A DNA stretch of 64,000 nucleotides from NCBI GenBank assembly GCA_032988165.1, contig JANTQF010000003.1, forward strand, positions 62,001 through 126,000, read 5' to 3'. A program made the position numbers and the translations under genes. Below are positions 24,289 through 37,343 of this stretch, piece after piece. The notes under the pieces are model-generated. The model saw only the letters and a list, made by a program, of their open reading frames with translations, was not told the origin of the DNA and did not search any database. How positions within the stretch are numbered: the stretch's first letter is position 1; the number at the start of each line of letters is the position of its first letter. The DNA comes from Emmonsiellopsis sp. PD_33. Lineage: Eukaryota; Ascomycota; Eurotiomycetes; Onygenales; Ajellomycetaceae.

Positions 24289-27200
24289 ATGGCAGACCCC
24301 GAACCGATTGCTATCATCGGCATAGGCTGCCGTTTTCCCGGAGACGTAGGGAACCCCGAGGATTTCTGGCGGCTGCTGAGCACAGGCAGCTCGGGGTGGT
24401 CGGTTGTGCCAGCGGACCGCTGGAATGCAGATTCCTTCTACCATCCCGATGGCACCTCTATCCAAGCATACAACTCAAAGAGCGGGTACTTCATGAGCCA
24501 AAACGTCGCAGACTTTGACTCGAAATTCTTCAGCTTTGGCTCCAACGAGGCCGACGCCACGGATCCCCAGCAGCGGATGCTCTTAGAAACGACCTACGAA
24601 GCCTTGGAAAATGCTGGTATTCCTATAGAGAGCCTCAAGGGCTCTGATACGGCGGTATATGCCGCCCTTTTCGCTCGCGACTTTGATCGGATGGGATATA
24701 AAAACCTCGAGGGATTGTCACAATTCCACATCACAGGGAATGGAGAGGCCATAGCGGCAAATCGCGTGTCGCACCACTTCGATCTTCGCGGAATCTCTAT
24801 GACTATCGACACTGGCTGCGTAGGTTGACCGATCCTCGCAAAGTAATGACCACAGAGCTAACGTTTTTTTCTTTTGAAGTCTGGTAGCTTGGTCGCCCTT
24901 CATGAAGCCTGCACCGCCCTCAGGGCGGGACATTCTCGGATTGCTATTGTGGGCGGAACGGAAGTCCTATTGCACCCTGATCAGAACGTGGTCATGAGCG
25001 CAGGCGGGTACGTGAATCCAACTCGGTTTTGGAACTTTTATAGCTGGCCAACGCTGACTGCTTTTCCTCCAGTATGCTTAATGCAGACGGCAAGTGCTAT
25101 ATGTTTGATAACAGAGGAGCCGGCTACGGTCGTGGAGAAGGTGTTGCCACCGTAATCGTCAAGCGGTTAAAAGACGCCCTTCAGGACGGCGACACAGTTC
25201 ACGCGGTGATTCGTAACTCTGGAGGCAACCAAGACGGGAGAACAAATGGGATCACACTCCCGAACCCGGATTCCCAGGAAGCTTTGATTCGGAGTGTGTA
25301 TGCTGGTGCTGGTCTCGACCCGCACCAGACACCGTATGTCGAGGCCCACGGCACGGGAACCAAAGCGGGCGACCTCGCTGAGGCGCAGGCTCTGGGTCAC
25401 GTATTTGGCGAAAAGCCCAGGACCCGAAACTTGTATGTCGGTTCGGTGAAGACCAACATAGGCCACACGGAGGCCAGCAGCGGTCTCGCCGGACTGATCA
25501 AATCGGTTCTGGTCCTCAAGAAGCAACAAATCCCACCAAACCTGAACTTTATCGAGCCCAAGCCAGGGTTGAAACTAGACGAGAGACAAATTTCGGTAAG
25601 TGCTGTCACCCAACTACATTCGCATAGATATTGTCGAACGTCACCATACTGACACCTACCAGGTACCTCTAGAGCTTCTACCTCTAGTTCCCGAAGGCGA
25701 AACGGGCGCCGTCAGAGTGTCACTCAATTCCTTTGGCTACGGCGGCACAAATGCCCATGTGATCCTGGAATCTTTGGAGCAGTTCCTCGCAGACAACAAC
25801 ACTCATCTCACGTCAAACGGGGTCAACGGGGTCAACGGGGTCAACGGGGTCAACGGGGTCAACGGGGTCAACGGGGTCAACGGGATCAACAGAGCCAACG
25901 GAGTCAATGGAGTCAATGGAACCAACGGAACCAACGGTATCAACGGGAGTCATGGAGCCCGAGGAATTGAAGCCGACGATGCGGCATCGGCATCGGGCAT
26001 GCCGCTGCTGTTCCCACTGTCGGCTAGCTCAGAGGTCGCCCTCGATGCTATGCCGGCGCAGATCCGGGAGTGGCTTGCAGGCAGAGACGCTTCCGCCTCT
26101 GACTTAAAAGACCTTTCCTACACCCTCTCTTGTCGTAGGTCGCTGTTCAGGTGGAGGAAAGCCTTCGTGGCCTCCGACGTGGCGCAGCTTACAGCAGCAC
26201 TGGATGGGGGAAAAATCTCCAAGACACGAGCAGCCCCATCAGCGAAGATCGGATTCGTCTTCACCGGACAGGGTGCCCAGTGGGCAGGCATGGGTGTCGA
26301 GCTTATGACGTCCTCGCCCATCTTCAAAAACTCCATCCAAGAGTCGTCTCGGATACTCGGGAATCTGGGTTGCGAATGGGACCTAGTACAAGAGTTGGGC
26401 AAACAAGACAAGGACGGGTCCCGGATCAATGAGAGCGAGCTTGCACAACCCACAACCACCATTATCCAGATAGCGCTGGTAGATATGCTTGCCCACTACG
26501 GCATCAAGCCCCAGTTTGTTGCAGGACACAGCTCTGGCGAGATTGCCGCAGCATACGCCGCTGGGGCCCTTTCACGAGACAGCGCAGTCATGGCGTAAGT
26601 CAAGATCCCTGATGTCCCCCTGATTTTAGTTGTTTCACATGCAGTATATACTGACGCGGATTCCGCCTCCAGCTCATTCATCCGAGGGCGATATTCTGCT
26701 GTAGCTAAGAAGCTGAATGCGCTGCCCGGATCGATGCTGGCCACGGGGTATGGCGAGCAGGCCGCTACCCACGCCATAAAAGCAGCCAACCTCGACAGCG
26801 AAAAAGGCCGCGTTACAGTTGCCTGCGTTAACAGCCCTGCTAGTACGACTCTGTCGGGAGACGAGCCTGCCATTGACTATATTGAGAGCATGCTTAAGGC
26901 CGCCGGCGTGTTTGCGCGCAAACTCAAGGTCGAAACAGCTTATCACTCGCACCATATGGAAAAAGTAGCCGCCTCCTATCTGCAGTCACTCGGAGACCTC
27001 TCTAGCAACGAGACCCAAAGCGACGTTGAGTTTTACTCGTCTGTAACCGGGGTCGCGAAAACTTCTGGCTTCGGGCCAGCATATTGGGTCGAGAATTTAG
27101 TCTCTCAGGTAGTTATGCAATCCTTTCTCAACTTGCCGTCAGCCGCTAACCCCTGTATCAGGTTCGCTTCAACGACGCCGTGACGGGTCTGGCCCGGAGC

Positions 27201-30200
27201 ATGGCAGCGACAGGATCCCCTGACGCGGCCAATATCTTGATCGAGATTGGGCCGCACTCTGCACTGCAGGGCCCCATCAACCAGATCCTCTCAACCATTT
27301 CAGGATTCAAGTCCGCCTATGTGGCCCCGCTGTCCCGAGGCAAAAACTCAACAGACTCATTTTCGGCTGCCACAGCCCGACTCTTCGAGCTGGGGGCCAA
27401 GGTGGACTTCGAGAAGTGGTTCACTCAACCCCAGCACGTAGTCGACGACCTTCGACCGTACCCGTGGGACCACCGGGTTCAGCACTGGGCCGAGTCGAGG
27501 CTCAGCCGCGACCACCGACTACGCAATTTCCCGTATCATGACCTGCTCGGCGTGTACGACGTCATGAGTCCAATTGACGAGCCTCGCTGGCGGCATCATC
27601 TTAGCGTTCCGAGGCTTCCGTGGCTCAAGGACCACGTTGTGGATGGCATGGTTATTTTCCCAGGTTCTGGATATAGCACTATGATTGTAGAGGGCATGAA
27701 GCAGCTCGTGCAAATGCAGAACCCCGACTCCGAGGTCAAGATTGCCAAAACCATAATACGCGATGTGCGCATCGTCCGCCCCATCATCCTGCCTGTCGAG
27801 TCAACCGATGGTCCCGGCGACGACATCGAGGTCCAGTTGATTCTCAGCCCGTCCAAGGTAAGCGAGAATAGCCCCTGGTACACTATCCGGATTCTTTCCC
27901 TGCAGGCGGACCAGACGTGGGCGTCGCATATCTCAGGCACCGTTCGCGTCGAGTTAGAGTCTGCTCGCGCTTTTGGCAAGGAACATAACGCAGTTGTCGA
28001 AGAGGCATTCGAAGCACTTGAGAGGGTTCAGGCACGGGCTCAGGAGAAGTTGAACATGGACACTTTCTACGATGAGCGCAGAGCAGGAGGCAACGATTGG
28101 GGACCTAGTTTTGCCCTCTTGTCCGAAGCTTATATCGGATCCTGGGTTGCGCTCTCCAAGCTTCGGGTCCCAGACATCGCCCAATCGATGCCCTCGGGAT
28201 ATTTCCAGCCGCATCTGATACACCCGACAACGCTGGATGCGTCAAACCACATGGTTCCCGCCGTGTTCCACAGGGAAATCACCAATGCACCCCTAATGCC
28301 CGTCAGCACAGAGGAAGTAGTCCTCACCAGCCATATCTCAAGCAAGCCGGGCGACGAGATGATCATGGCTATGGAGCTCAAGGCCGAGGACAAGACTGCA
28401 GCCCGTGGAAATGTCTTTGTCTTCCAGCACGACTCTGCCACCGGTAAGCTGGAGCTCGTGAGCTCAACGAGAGGACTAGTGATGCGCGCCGTCGGCGAGG
28501 GAGCAAGCACGACCTCGTCGCTCCCGTTCGAGCGCAAACATAACTACCGGCTGCACTGGCATGACGACCCGGACCTCCTTTGCGAGTCTTCGTTCACGCG
28601 CCTTGTTCAACCACAAATGGCTAAGGACTCGGCGTTAGTCGAACAGCTTGGCATCATAGAGAAGGCCACAGCCATCTACCTCGACAATGTCAAAGATATG
28701 TCTATGGTGCAGAACCCTGACACCGCACCGCTGCCCCATCTGCGCGAGTTCTCGCGTTGGATATCCGAATTTGTTAATTCCGATGCTTGCCACAAGATCT
28801 GTAGATCTCTGGGTGATGATGAAAAAGCCGAAACGCTAGCCCAGTGCGCCCGCTCTGGCATTGAGGGCGAAATGCTCGGCTGTATTGGCCGCAACCTCCC
28901 CGGTATCCTGGCAAACAGCGTCAACCCGCTCGAGCTGCTTGCAACTGACGATCTTTTGGAGCGGTTCCACCACCAAGGGCCATTGACGCCGCTGTACATG
29001 CAGATGGTGCAGTACACGCGCCTGTTGACTAACAAGAACCCGCGAATGAACATCCTTGAAGTCGGCGCTGGAACAGGAAATGCCACCCTGCCACTATTTG
29101 AAGACATGGGCGAAGATACGTTGGACTTGATTCGGAGCTACACGTATACCGACATCTCGTCCGGGTCCTTTGACACGGCCAAGGACCGACTGGATAGGTG
29201 GAAGTCCGTTATTGAATACAGAACGCTCGATATCTCCAAAGATCCTGTGGATCAGGGCTTTGAGGCGAACACGTATGACCTGATCGTGGCTTCCAACGTA
29301 TTCCACGCAACAAAATCACTGCGTGAGACCATGACCAATGTCAGAAAGCTACTGAAGCCTGGCGGCAGAGTGCTGCTTGTCGAGTTCAATAAGAGCACGG
29401 CAGGCGCCAGTCGTAGTCTCGGAACAATCTTTGGAAGTTTACCTGGGTAAGTAAACCAAGTATTAATCCCCTCTTGGAATGTGCTTTCTGACAAGTAACT
29501 AGATGGTGGGACTTCGTTGACGAGCGGAAAGATTCCCCCTTGCTGACTACCAAACAATGGCACGAGCTACTACTGGAGACCTCCTTTGGCGGCATCGAGT
29601 TTGCCTCTCCAGACTGCGACGGCCCGCTTGCGCGAGCGTCCTTGATTATATCAAAAGCTGTCGAGGAAAAGAACTCGGTCGACTCAACCCCACTAATCGA
29701 CTCCGTATCGGTGATCTTCAACCCAGCCTCATCCATGGGACAATTGGCAAGTGATGCCCTCGCATCCGCATTCCGTGAAACTGGACTTTTTTCGAGTACT
29801 GGCTACACATGGGATGCTCTTCCCAACGTTGAACTAGGGGCCGCTGATGGTACCATTTACGTGGTTCTTGACAGCGCAAGCTCGTCCGTTCTTAAGAACC
29901 CCAGCCAAGAGATGTACGGCCGCTTTCAGAATCTTCTTGTCAATTGCAGCAACATCATCTGGATTGCCTTCCAGGAAGATGGCGGACCACAGATTAATCC
30001 CATTAAAGGCCTGGTGACCGGTCTAGCTCGCGTTGTCCGGCGGGAAAACGAAGGTGTTAGGTTCATCACTCTCGATGTCACGGAGCTCGTCCGCACTGGC
30101 GATGATGTCGGCCGTTTAGTCCAGAAGGTCCAGCGAGTTTCGCAACTACTCCTCGAGCCTGCGATCGATCTCGGTGATACGGCCGATGACGAATTCACGC

Positions 30201-33200
30201 TCAGCGGCGACAGACTTTTGATCCCTAGGACATATGCCGACAAGCAGTTCAATCAATGGACAGACCTCGTCAACGGCCGCAGCCACCTTTCCCCCCAACT
30301 GTTCAAGAATCCGGCTCTCCCATTGAGGATGGACATTGCCTCGCCCGGCCGCCTGAGCAGCATCCAATTTGTTCACGATACGGACGCATCTTCCCCCCTG
30401 GGTAGCGAGCAGATCCAGATAGATTCCAAGGCCTTCGGCGTTAACTATCGCGACGTTTTGTGCGCCTTCGGCCAGCTGTCCAACTTCATGGGCGAATGCG
30501 CCGGCGTTGTCACGGCCGTTGGGTCTGGCGAGTTCGTGCAGCGCACCTACAAGGTTGGTGACCGCGTTGTTGGCATGCAGGCCCAGCCGTTTGCCAGCTA
30601 TGCCCGGCTGAGCGGATACCAAGCGCATGTCCTGCCAGAAAATATCAGCTTCGCAGAAGCGGCATCGATCCAGGTGGCGTTTACTACGGCGTACTACAGT
30701 TTTGTAAACGTTGCACATCTAGAGCCTGGACAGACGGTGCTGGTTCATTATGGCTCAGGGGGTGTCGGCCAGGCTGCTATACAGCTTGCAAGGCATTTGG
30801 GCGCCGAGGTCTTTGTCACTGTTGGTAGTGAGGAGAAGAAGCGGTTCCTCCTAGACACCTTCAACATTCCTGAGAGCCATATCCTTTCCTCTCGTGCCGC
30901 ACCAAGCGACTTGAAGCGGCATTTGATGCGGCTCACAGGGAACAAAGGTGTTCATGTGGTTCTCAACTCGACATCTGGCGAGATGCTGGCAGAGTCGTGG
31001 GATTGTGTTGCCTCTTTCGGATATCATATCGAGCTTGGGAGGACAGATATTGACAAGAACCGATACATCAGCATGGCTCCATTCAAGCGGAACGTTTCGT
31101 TCGCCTCAGTCAATTTGCCGGTCCTTGCTGACGAGCGGCCAGAGGTGTTCTATCGTGTTTCGGATAAGGTCATGGCTCTATTTGCACAGGGAGTACTCAA
31201 GCCAGTCCAACCCCTCAATGTCTTCCCCATCGATCAACTTGAGTCGGCCTTTAAGCTCATCTCAGAGAGGAAGCATATTGGCAAAGTTGTGGTAGACTTT
31301 GCAGAAGATACGATGGTCCAGGCGATCTTGCCTTCACCGCCTGCTACCCAACTCAGGTCAGACGGCTCATACATCGTTGCAGGTGGCCTTGGAGCGGTTG
31401 GCCGCATACTGATAAAGCATCTGGCTGCACGCGGCGCCGGGCACATTATAACTCTCTCGCGCCGAAGGCTCGCCGACGAAGAGCGAGCCGCATGGGAGGC
31501 CGAGTTGGAGGCACTAGGAGCGCGGCTTCACATCTTGCAATGCGACATCACAGACGAACAGAGCGTTCAGAAGACTGCTGAGTATTGCCGACAATCTCTG
31601 CCTCCAGTTCGGGGACTCATCCACGCTGGAATGGTCATTAGGGTTAGTACAAACTTATATTGACGCCTAGACTAGGGGATTATAGGTAGTCTGTTGAGAT
31701 CCACGAAGCAAGCTGACTGTGATATTAGGACCGCCCACTGGCTAAGATGACCAGAGAAGAATGGAGCGCGGCACTCGCACCCAAGGTTCCCGGAACTTTG
31801 AATTTAGACCAGGCGTTCGGCTCTCCAGATCTCGAATTCTTTGTCACACTGTCATCTATCGCTTCAGCCCTGGGCAACCCAGGACAGGCGAACTACAGTG
31901 CCGCCAATGCGTTCCAAGATTATTTCGCGACGCACCACGAGAGAACAACCTCAACTCGCTATGTCTCCGTCGATCTTCCTGTTGTCGACGAAACGCAGGC
32001 ACGTGAGGCAATAGAAGCCGCGACCCGGAGTTTTGTCCTCCAAATATCTATGGTGTTCGACGTTGGAGAACTGCGGCAGCTTATGGACTACGCCATGAAT
32101 TCTTCTGTCAAGTTGGACCCGCCATTCTTACATTCACTCATGGGCTTTGACAGGCAGTCGATGAGCAAGGGCACGGGAGACGACCGCTTTGCTGCCATGT
32201 TCCGGACAATTCCCCAGATGCAGGCCTCAAATCCCAATGAAGAAAACTCTAATGTTAAGCGCGAGGTTGAGCCTCTGCTCCAAGCTGCCACTAGTTTTGA
32301 CGAGGCTGTCAACGTGATAACGGAGACGACGGTTGATAAATTCATCAGGTTCCTTAATCTTGAGGCTGATGATGTTGGGCCCCACCAAACCCTCTCGTCA
32401 TATGGGCTTGACTCGCTTGTATCAATCGAGCTGAAGAACTGGATGGTGCGCACTTTTAAGGTCACCCTTCAAGTGTCGGAAATGACCAGCGCGCGGAGTA
32501 TCACGCACCTGGCCGAGCTGCTGGCGTCCAGGTCCAAGATCGTCCCTGCAAACCTCAGCAAGCAGGCGCAGAACCAGGAATCGGAACGAGACGAGGCAGC
32601 TAAAACCCCAAGTCTTCTTCAGAATGGCTCCGCTTCTCAACCTGACGACACGGACATCGAAGGCCTGGATTGCTGTCCCCTGCCTCCTAATGAGGCCCGG
32701 CAGCCAGTACCAGATCTGGCCGTCGCCCTGCAGAACCATGTCGACAACATCGCCCACTTTGCTCTAGGCGACGACGAAGTCGAGAATCTTCGCGCGGCCG
32801 TGCAAGACTTCCTGGCACCGGGCAGCACTGGCCAACAGATCTACCAAGCGATCCAGAAGGACGCCCGTGATCCAAAAGTAAGCAACTGGATTTCGAAACG
32901 CATATCCCAGGCCTACTACTTGCCCATGCGACAATCTCTTCAGTATGCCAGCTTCATGGTCATGGACCACCCCAGTCCCATTCCGCACACACAGGCCGAG
33001 CGCGCTGCATTGGTTGCCGTCACGGCTTTCCAGTTCAAAAAGAACATTGATAATGGGACGGTGGAGCCTCTATTCCTCATGGAGACGCCTGTCTGCCAGG
33101 CTCAGCTGCAATGGATGTTCAATACGTACCGTCATCCTCACGTTGGGATGGACGAGACAAGGAAGGGAGCCGGTGACTACTGTGTCGTGTTTAGACGTGG

Positions 33201-34556
33201 TCGACTCTTCCAAGTTCCCCTGCAGGATGGAGACACGCCCGTGTCTTTCGACACTCTAAGAGCCGCCATGACGGCTATTCTGGAGCACGTTCAAGATGAA
33301 GGGACCTGGGCAGGAATTTTGACGGGTGACAATCGCGATTCATGGGCAAGAGTAAGTAGCCTGTTAAGCCAGGTTCATGATCCGTCTCACCGACGAACAT
33401 TTTTCCCTTTTTCCCTCAAGGTCTCACTAACATGGCATTTCAGGTACGGGACGAGCTGCTGTCAGTCAGCCCCGCCAACGCTCACTACTTCCAGACAATC
33501 GAGTCCGCCGCGTTTGCAGTCAATCTCGATGATAACAGCCCCACCACGTTCGAAGACCACGCAAAGCAAGGCAAGCTGGGCAACGGCTTTAACCGCTGGC
33601 ACGATAAGCCTGTTCAATTCGTCATCTCTGCCAACGGCAACTCGGGCATTATTGTTGAGCACTCTTACCTTGATGGTACAACACCTACCGCCCTGTACGA
33701 ACGCATGCATAACGCTATTGCGAGTTACAAGCCGTCCGCCAAGGAGCCGCCGAAAGCGCCAGCACCGGAGGAGATCCCGCTGATTCTTCCCTCAAGCCTT
33801 GACACACACATCGCCACACTTCGCGACCGGTGGCTTGAGGACAGTGCATCGCGCGACTTCGTCAATTACGAGCTCCCCACACTCGGCTCGCGCATTCTTA
33901 GCGATAGCAAGGTTCCAATCAAGGGCGTCTACGATATCCTCTGCCAACTAGCGCTTTACCTATATCACGGACAGCGCGTCATTCCAAACTGGCAGCCAGT
34001 TATGCTGGCGCAGTTCCACGATGGGCGGCACGACCTGGTTCAGATGGCGTCGAAACAGGTGCGAGCCTTCTGCGAGGCAGCCGCCGGTAGCGGCGAAGGC
34101 GATATACCCGCGCAGCACAAGCGCAAGCTCATGCTGATGGCGGCGCGGGACGTCAGCCGTCGGTTGCGCGAAGCCCAGGATGGGAAGGGGTTCTTCCGGC
34201 TATTTACGATCATGGAGCAGGAATGGCCGGCCGACGTGCCCAAGGCGAGCGTGTACGAGGATGCGCTCCTAATGAGGGGCATGGACTTCACAATAACGAA
34301 CATGAACCATGGCACGGTGGAGAGCATAACGACGCCGTTGGATCCGAATGTGCTGAGGATAAGGTATACAATCTGGGATGATCAGTGAGTTTCCCCCTTT
34401 CATTCTCAACCCCTCGATGGTAGGTTAGCTGCTAACGTTGATTCGCTACGCAGTACGCGTATCAGTCTTAACTGCCCAACGGGGGCAGCTGAAAAACTCA
34501 CTCGGAGCGTGAATGAGGCGGCAACCATCATACGGAAAATTATTTTGGCCAAGTGA
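24289..34556 (+). CDS. Highly reducing PKS with C-terminal carnitine acyltransferase domain
   Basis: Ten exons: 24,289-24,819; 24,880-25,007; 25,073-25,595; 25,663-26,594; 26,673-27,108; 27,162-29,446; 29,503-31,642; 31,729-33,351; 33,444-34,384; 34,454-34,556. Together they give 3,213 residues with frame kept at every join. Domains: KS (C177 in DTGCSGSL, H312, H351); an NG-rich linker (446-490); AT (S684 in GHSSGE); DH (H1008 in [11 protein letters not shown]1209); C-methyltransferase (EVGAGTGN near 1485); ER (GSGGVGQAA near 2030); KR (GGLGAVGR near 2235, Tyr near 2380); ACP (S2554 in GLDSL); choline/carnitine acyltransferase from about 2670 to the end (H2939 in VEHSYLDG). It would build a reduced, probably methylated polyketide chain in the cytosol. 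No thioesterase is seen. A C-terminal cAT is known from the Trichoderma virens synthase Tv6-931, where it moves the chain to and from a polyalcohol. The product here is unknown. Confidence 0.93.
25816..25950 (+). repeat. 9-bp coding minisatellite in the PKS KS-AT linker
   Basis: Fifteen 9-bp units encode NGV and variants ([12 protein letters not shown]). The first seven units are near-identical copies of AACGGGGTC; later ones diverge. The array lies between the KS and AT domains, where length changes should be tolerated. Confidence 0.95.
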
Positions 34557-35076
34557 GATATGTGTGAGCAATGCCGTATTCATGAGAACTTGGTATTTCG
34601 AGATTTCGTGGGAGAATGCAAGTCTTGTCGTTAAACGTTCTATTACATACGGCCATAGGGAGTGGAAAACCGGGCTTCCCGTCCGCTTAGCTGTAACTAC
34701 TTGAGCCACTCGCCGGCCGGCTGGATCCCGGCTGTCGTATGTATATTATTTTTTCTTTTTTTCAATTTTCTAGATTCGCAGGAGGGATATAAAGAATCAT
34801 CTGGTCCTGTAATTAAACATAAAGAGACAGTCTTCCTATTTTCAATCCTCTTTTCAGTTAGGAGAGGTTTCTCTCACTTTTTCCTGTTAGCATACCTCTC
34901 CTTTTTATCATCTACACGCCCTTGACGGGTTGAATTGGCTAGACCCTGAAAGCAGCGTGCTACAACTACAAGGTATCACCACAACACCAGAGGGCTACCG
35001 ATTTTACTTCACCCGAATAAATAGTCGATATCTACTCCCACATTCCCCAAATCGCATTCATTCTATAAATATCCAT
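34557..35076. other. Convergent intergenic region PKS / ornithine cyclodeaminase-like
   Basis: About 520 bp between two converging stop codons. It contains T-rich and A-rich 3'-flanking sequence; no gene or structured RNA is evident. Confidence 0.6.
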
Positions 35077-36423
35077 TCAAAAGTCCTCAATCCTGGTGCC
35101 AACCCCCCTATCCGTAGCCAACGCCACAAGATCCCCTCCAACCACCAAATCCATCAACCCCAGCCCAACACTCTTGTATATCACATTCCCCTTCCGAATC
35201 CACTCCAACAGTGCTTTATCATCCTTCCCTATCTCCCCATCCCCCTCACCATACTCCCTTCCCCGCTCCTTCACCCTCTCCGCTTTAAGCATCATCAACT
35301 CCCCAATCTCCACTAGCTGCTTCGCATTCAACTTCGCCTGCACAATCTCCCCCGCATCCCTCATGCACGAATCAAGACTGTCAACTATAACCGCGCCTCC
35401 ACGCGTGGGATGCCTATGATGCGGAAGACGATGGTGATGGTGCGGCTCAACCGCATCGAGCAGCACCTTCGGATCCAACTCGGTCATAAACGGCGTCACC
35501 GACCCGATTGCACTGATATACCTGCCCTTCCGCCGCCCATCACCCGCCGTCAGCAGCTCGCCGGGAAACAGCGGCTCGAGGGCCGGCGTGCAGCAGAATA
35601 TGGCATCTGCCTTGCGCACGCCTTCGTGTAGCAGGCGCTCATATTCGACGAAATCGGGGCTGAAGGTGGAGAATTTCACGTCTAGCCGCCACTTGGAGTT
35701 GACGGCGGAGTAGAATTCGCGAAACAGGTTAGTGGCGCGCTCGAAGGAGCGGTTTATTATGTTCACGTGCTTTATTTCTGAGCCACGGAGGATTAGAGCG
35801 AGGCGGATATGCCAGTATGCTTGGAGGCCGGCGCCGAAGACGGTGATGGTGTGGACATGCTTGCGCTTGTTGAACAGTATTAGGGAGGCGAGGGCGGTGC
35901 GGAAGCTTGTTAATTCGCGGGCGTTCAAGAGGGCGGTCGGTTTGCCCGCTGTATCTAGTAGGGTGAGGTTACCGGGAGGGGAGGTGAGGGTTGCGGCGGT
36001 TGTAGCGTCGGAGACGCTGCTGCTATCTGTGGTTGATGGGAGGGAAAGGGAGCTAAGCTTCGACAGAGTTGAATCGACGGAGGTTCGGGATTCGAGTATC
36101 GAGGGGATGGATGGCCGGTGGGAGGATGAGGGTTCCGGCTCTACTGTAGGAAACGGCTCGACGGGGATATCGGGGACGGACAGGATCTTGAGTCCAATAC
36201 TGCTGCCCGTGCTGGCGGGCATGAATATCGTAGTCAACCCATTGTTTCTGGTAATGGCAGTCCGTTGCGGCTGGTACTCCGAACAGCAGCCTGCTTCTTG
36301 GTTTCCGGTGGAGTATTCCCGGAGAGCATCTCCCAGGTTCTTCTGTAATTCGAGGACTTCATCCCGCGTTAGGGAAAGGAGAAGATTGTGGACGTCGGTC
36401 TCTCCCAGGACGGTGAGGGGCAT
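35077..36423 (-). CDS. Ornithine cyclodeaminase / mu-crystallin family protein
   Basis: A single exon of 448 residues. The Rossmann nucleotide-binding motif VFGAGLQAYWHIRLAL is at about 205-220, followed by NIINRSFERA and, further on, DAIFCCTPALEPLF and ISAIGSVTPFMTELD, the family's cofactor- and substrate-site signatures. The C-terminal VYKSVGLGLMDL segment is also typical. A serine/threonine-rich insertion (about 95-160) separates the N-terminal part. The family includes ornithine cyclodeaminase (ornithine to proline), ketimine reductases and amino-acid dehydrogenases, so the exact reaction is open. It converges on the PKS. With sidF nearby, ornithine chemistry is a tempting common theme, but this is inference. 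Confidence 0.82.
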   Translation of the reverse strand: MPLTVLGETDVHNLLLSLTRDEVLELQKNLGDALREYSTGNQEAGCCSEYQPQRTAITRNNGLTTIFMPASTGSSIGLKILSVPDIPVEPFPTVEPEPSSSHRPSIPSILESRTSVDSTLSKLSSLSLPSTTDSSSVSDATTAATLTSPPGNLTLLDTAGKPTALLNARELTSFRTALASLILFNKRKHVHTITVFGAGLQAYWHIRLALILRGSEIKHVNIINRSFERATNLFREFYSAVNSKWRLDVKFSTFSPDFVEYERLLHEGVRKADAIFCCTPALEPLFPGELLTAGDGRRKGRYISAIGSVTPFMTELDPKVLLDAVEPHHHHRLPHHRHPTRGGAVIVDSLDSCMRDAGEIVQAKLNAKQLVEIGELMMLKAERVKERGREYGEGDGEIGKDDKALLEWIRKGNVIYKSVGLGLMDLVVGGDLVALATDRGVGTRIEDF

Positions 36424-37343
36424 GGTTCTGTCGAGAGTAGCTGTATACGGTCGTGGTTAGCAAACGACCCACCGTCTGGCATAAAGGTAGAAAAGTTTGC
36501 TCGACACACCAGCTATATGTAGTGCTCTAGATTCCGCCCCTCATCCACGGCGTCATGGCATTTGTTTAGGGCCTGGATGCTGGAATGTCCCTGGTGGCGG
36601 AAAACACGGAAGACGGGCCTGCGTGGACTAGCGAATTGATGTCGGCATCGTGCATGGAGAGATAATTATCTCCGCCGGCGTGGCTGCGAGGCGATGGAGA
36701 ATCTCCCTGTAATATGAGTGTGAATATCAATATCAATCAATATCTTGTTCGATGTTTTTCTTGTCTATACATCAATAGCCAGATGCCCGAATTAGGGCTA
36801 GATGACGAAACAGGAAGTCCAAGCCGAGGTCCAACCTCATCTCAACTTCGACGCCAAACATAATTGAGAATAATAAAATTGATATTCAACAGGACTGAGA
36901 ACTTGAAATTTTGAGAGAACAAAGCCTTTCGATTATCCTCATCGGCTTCTGCTCATCCCGCCTTGCCACCTGGGCAAGCTGCCAAGGCTCGTTGCCATCG
37001 GCGCATCGGCCTTGCTCGTATTCGTCTGCTCATCAGGCTGTGATGAATGGCTTCAAAATCTCCGTCCTCACTCCAATCACAGATTAGGTTCTTGTCAGGC
37101 GCCCCGCCGGAACGAGAGATGACGCTGATCGACGAAGGCCAGCGAGCTCCAAGGAGAGTTATCCCAATATTCTGCATCCAGCGAACACTTTCGTGAATAT
37201 AAATATGGCGGCTGAAGCCCTCAATTCAGACAGAGGAAATTCTTCTACTCCGTAGAATAACTAATAAAATAAGTTACCAAAGGAGAAACCAAACCCATTA
37301 ACTACTACCCAACAGCTCCCAAATATCAAGAACAATCACAATC
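36424..37343. promoter_or_regulatory. Divergent intergenic promoter region
   Basis: About 920 bp between two divergent genes. A TATAAATA-like box at about 37,198-37,206 and a CA-rich leader precede the right-hand gene. A 74-codon minus-strand frame at 36,953-37,177 has no recognisable features and is not called. Confidence 0.5.

Noticed and set aside
25816..25950. Regular repeats considered as a CRISPR-like array
   Set aside because: Units are 9 bp with no spacers and lie in frame in a coding exon of a eukaryotic gene.
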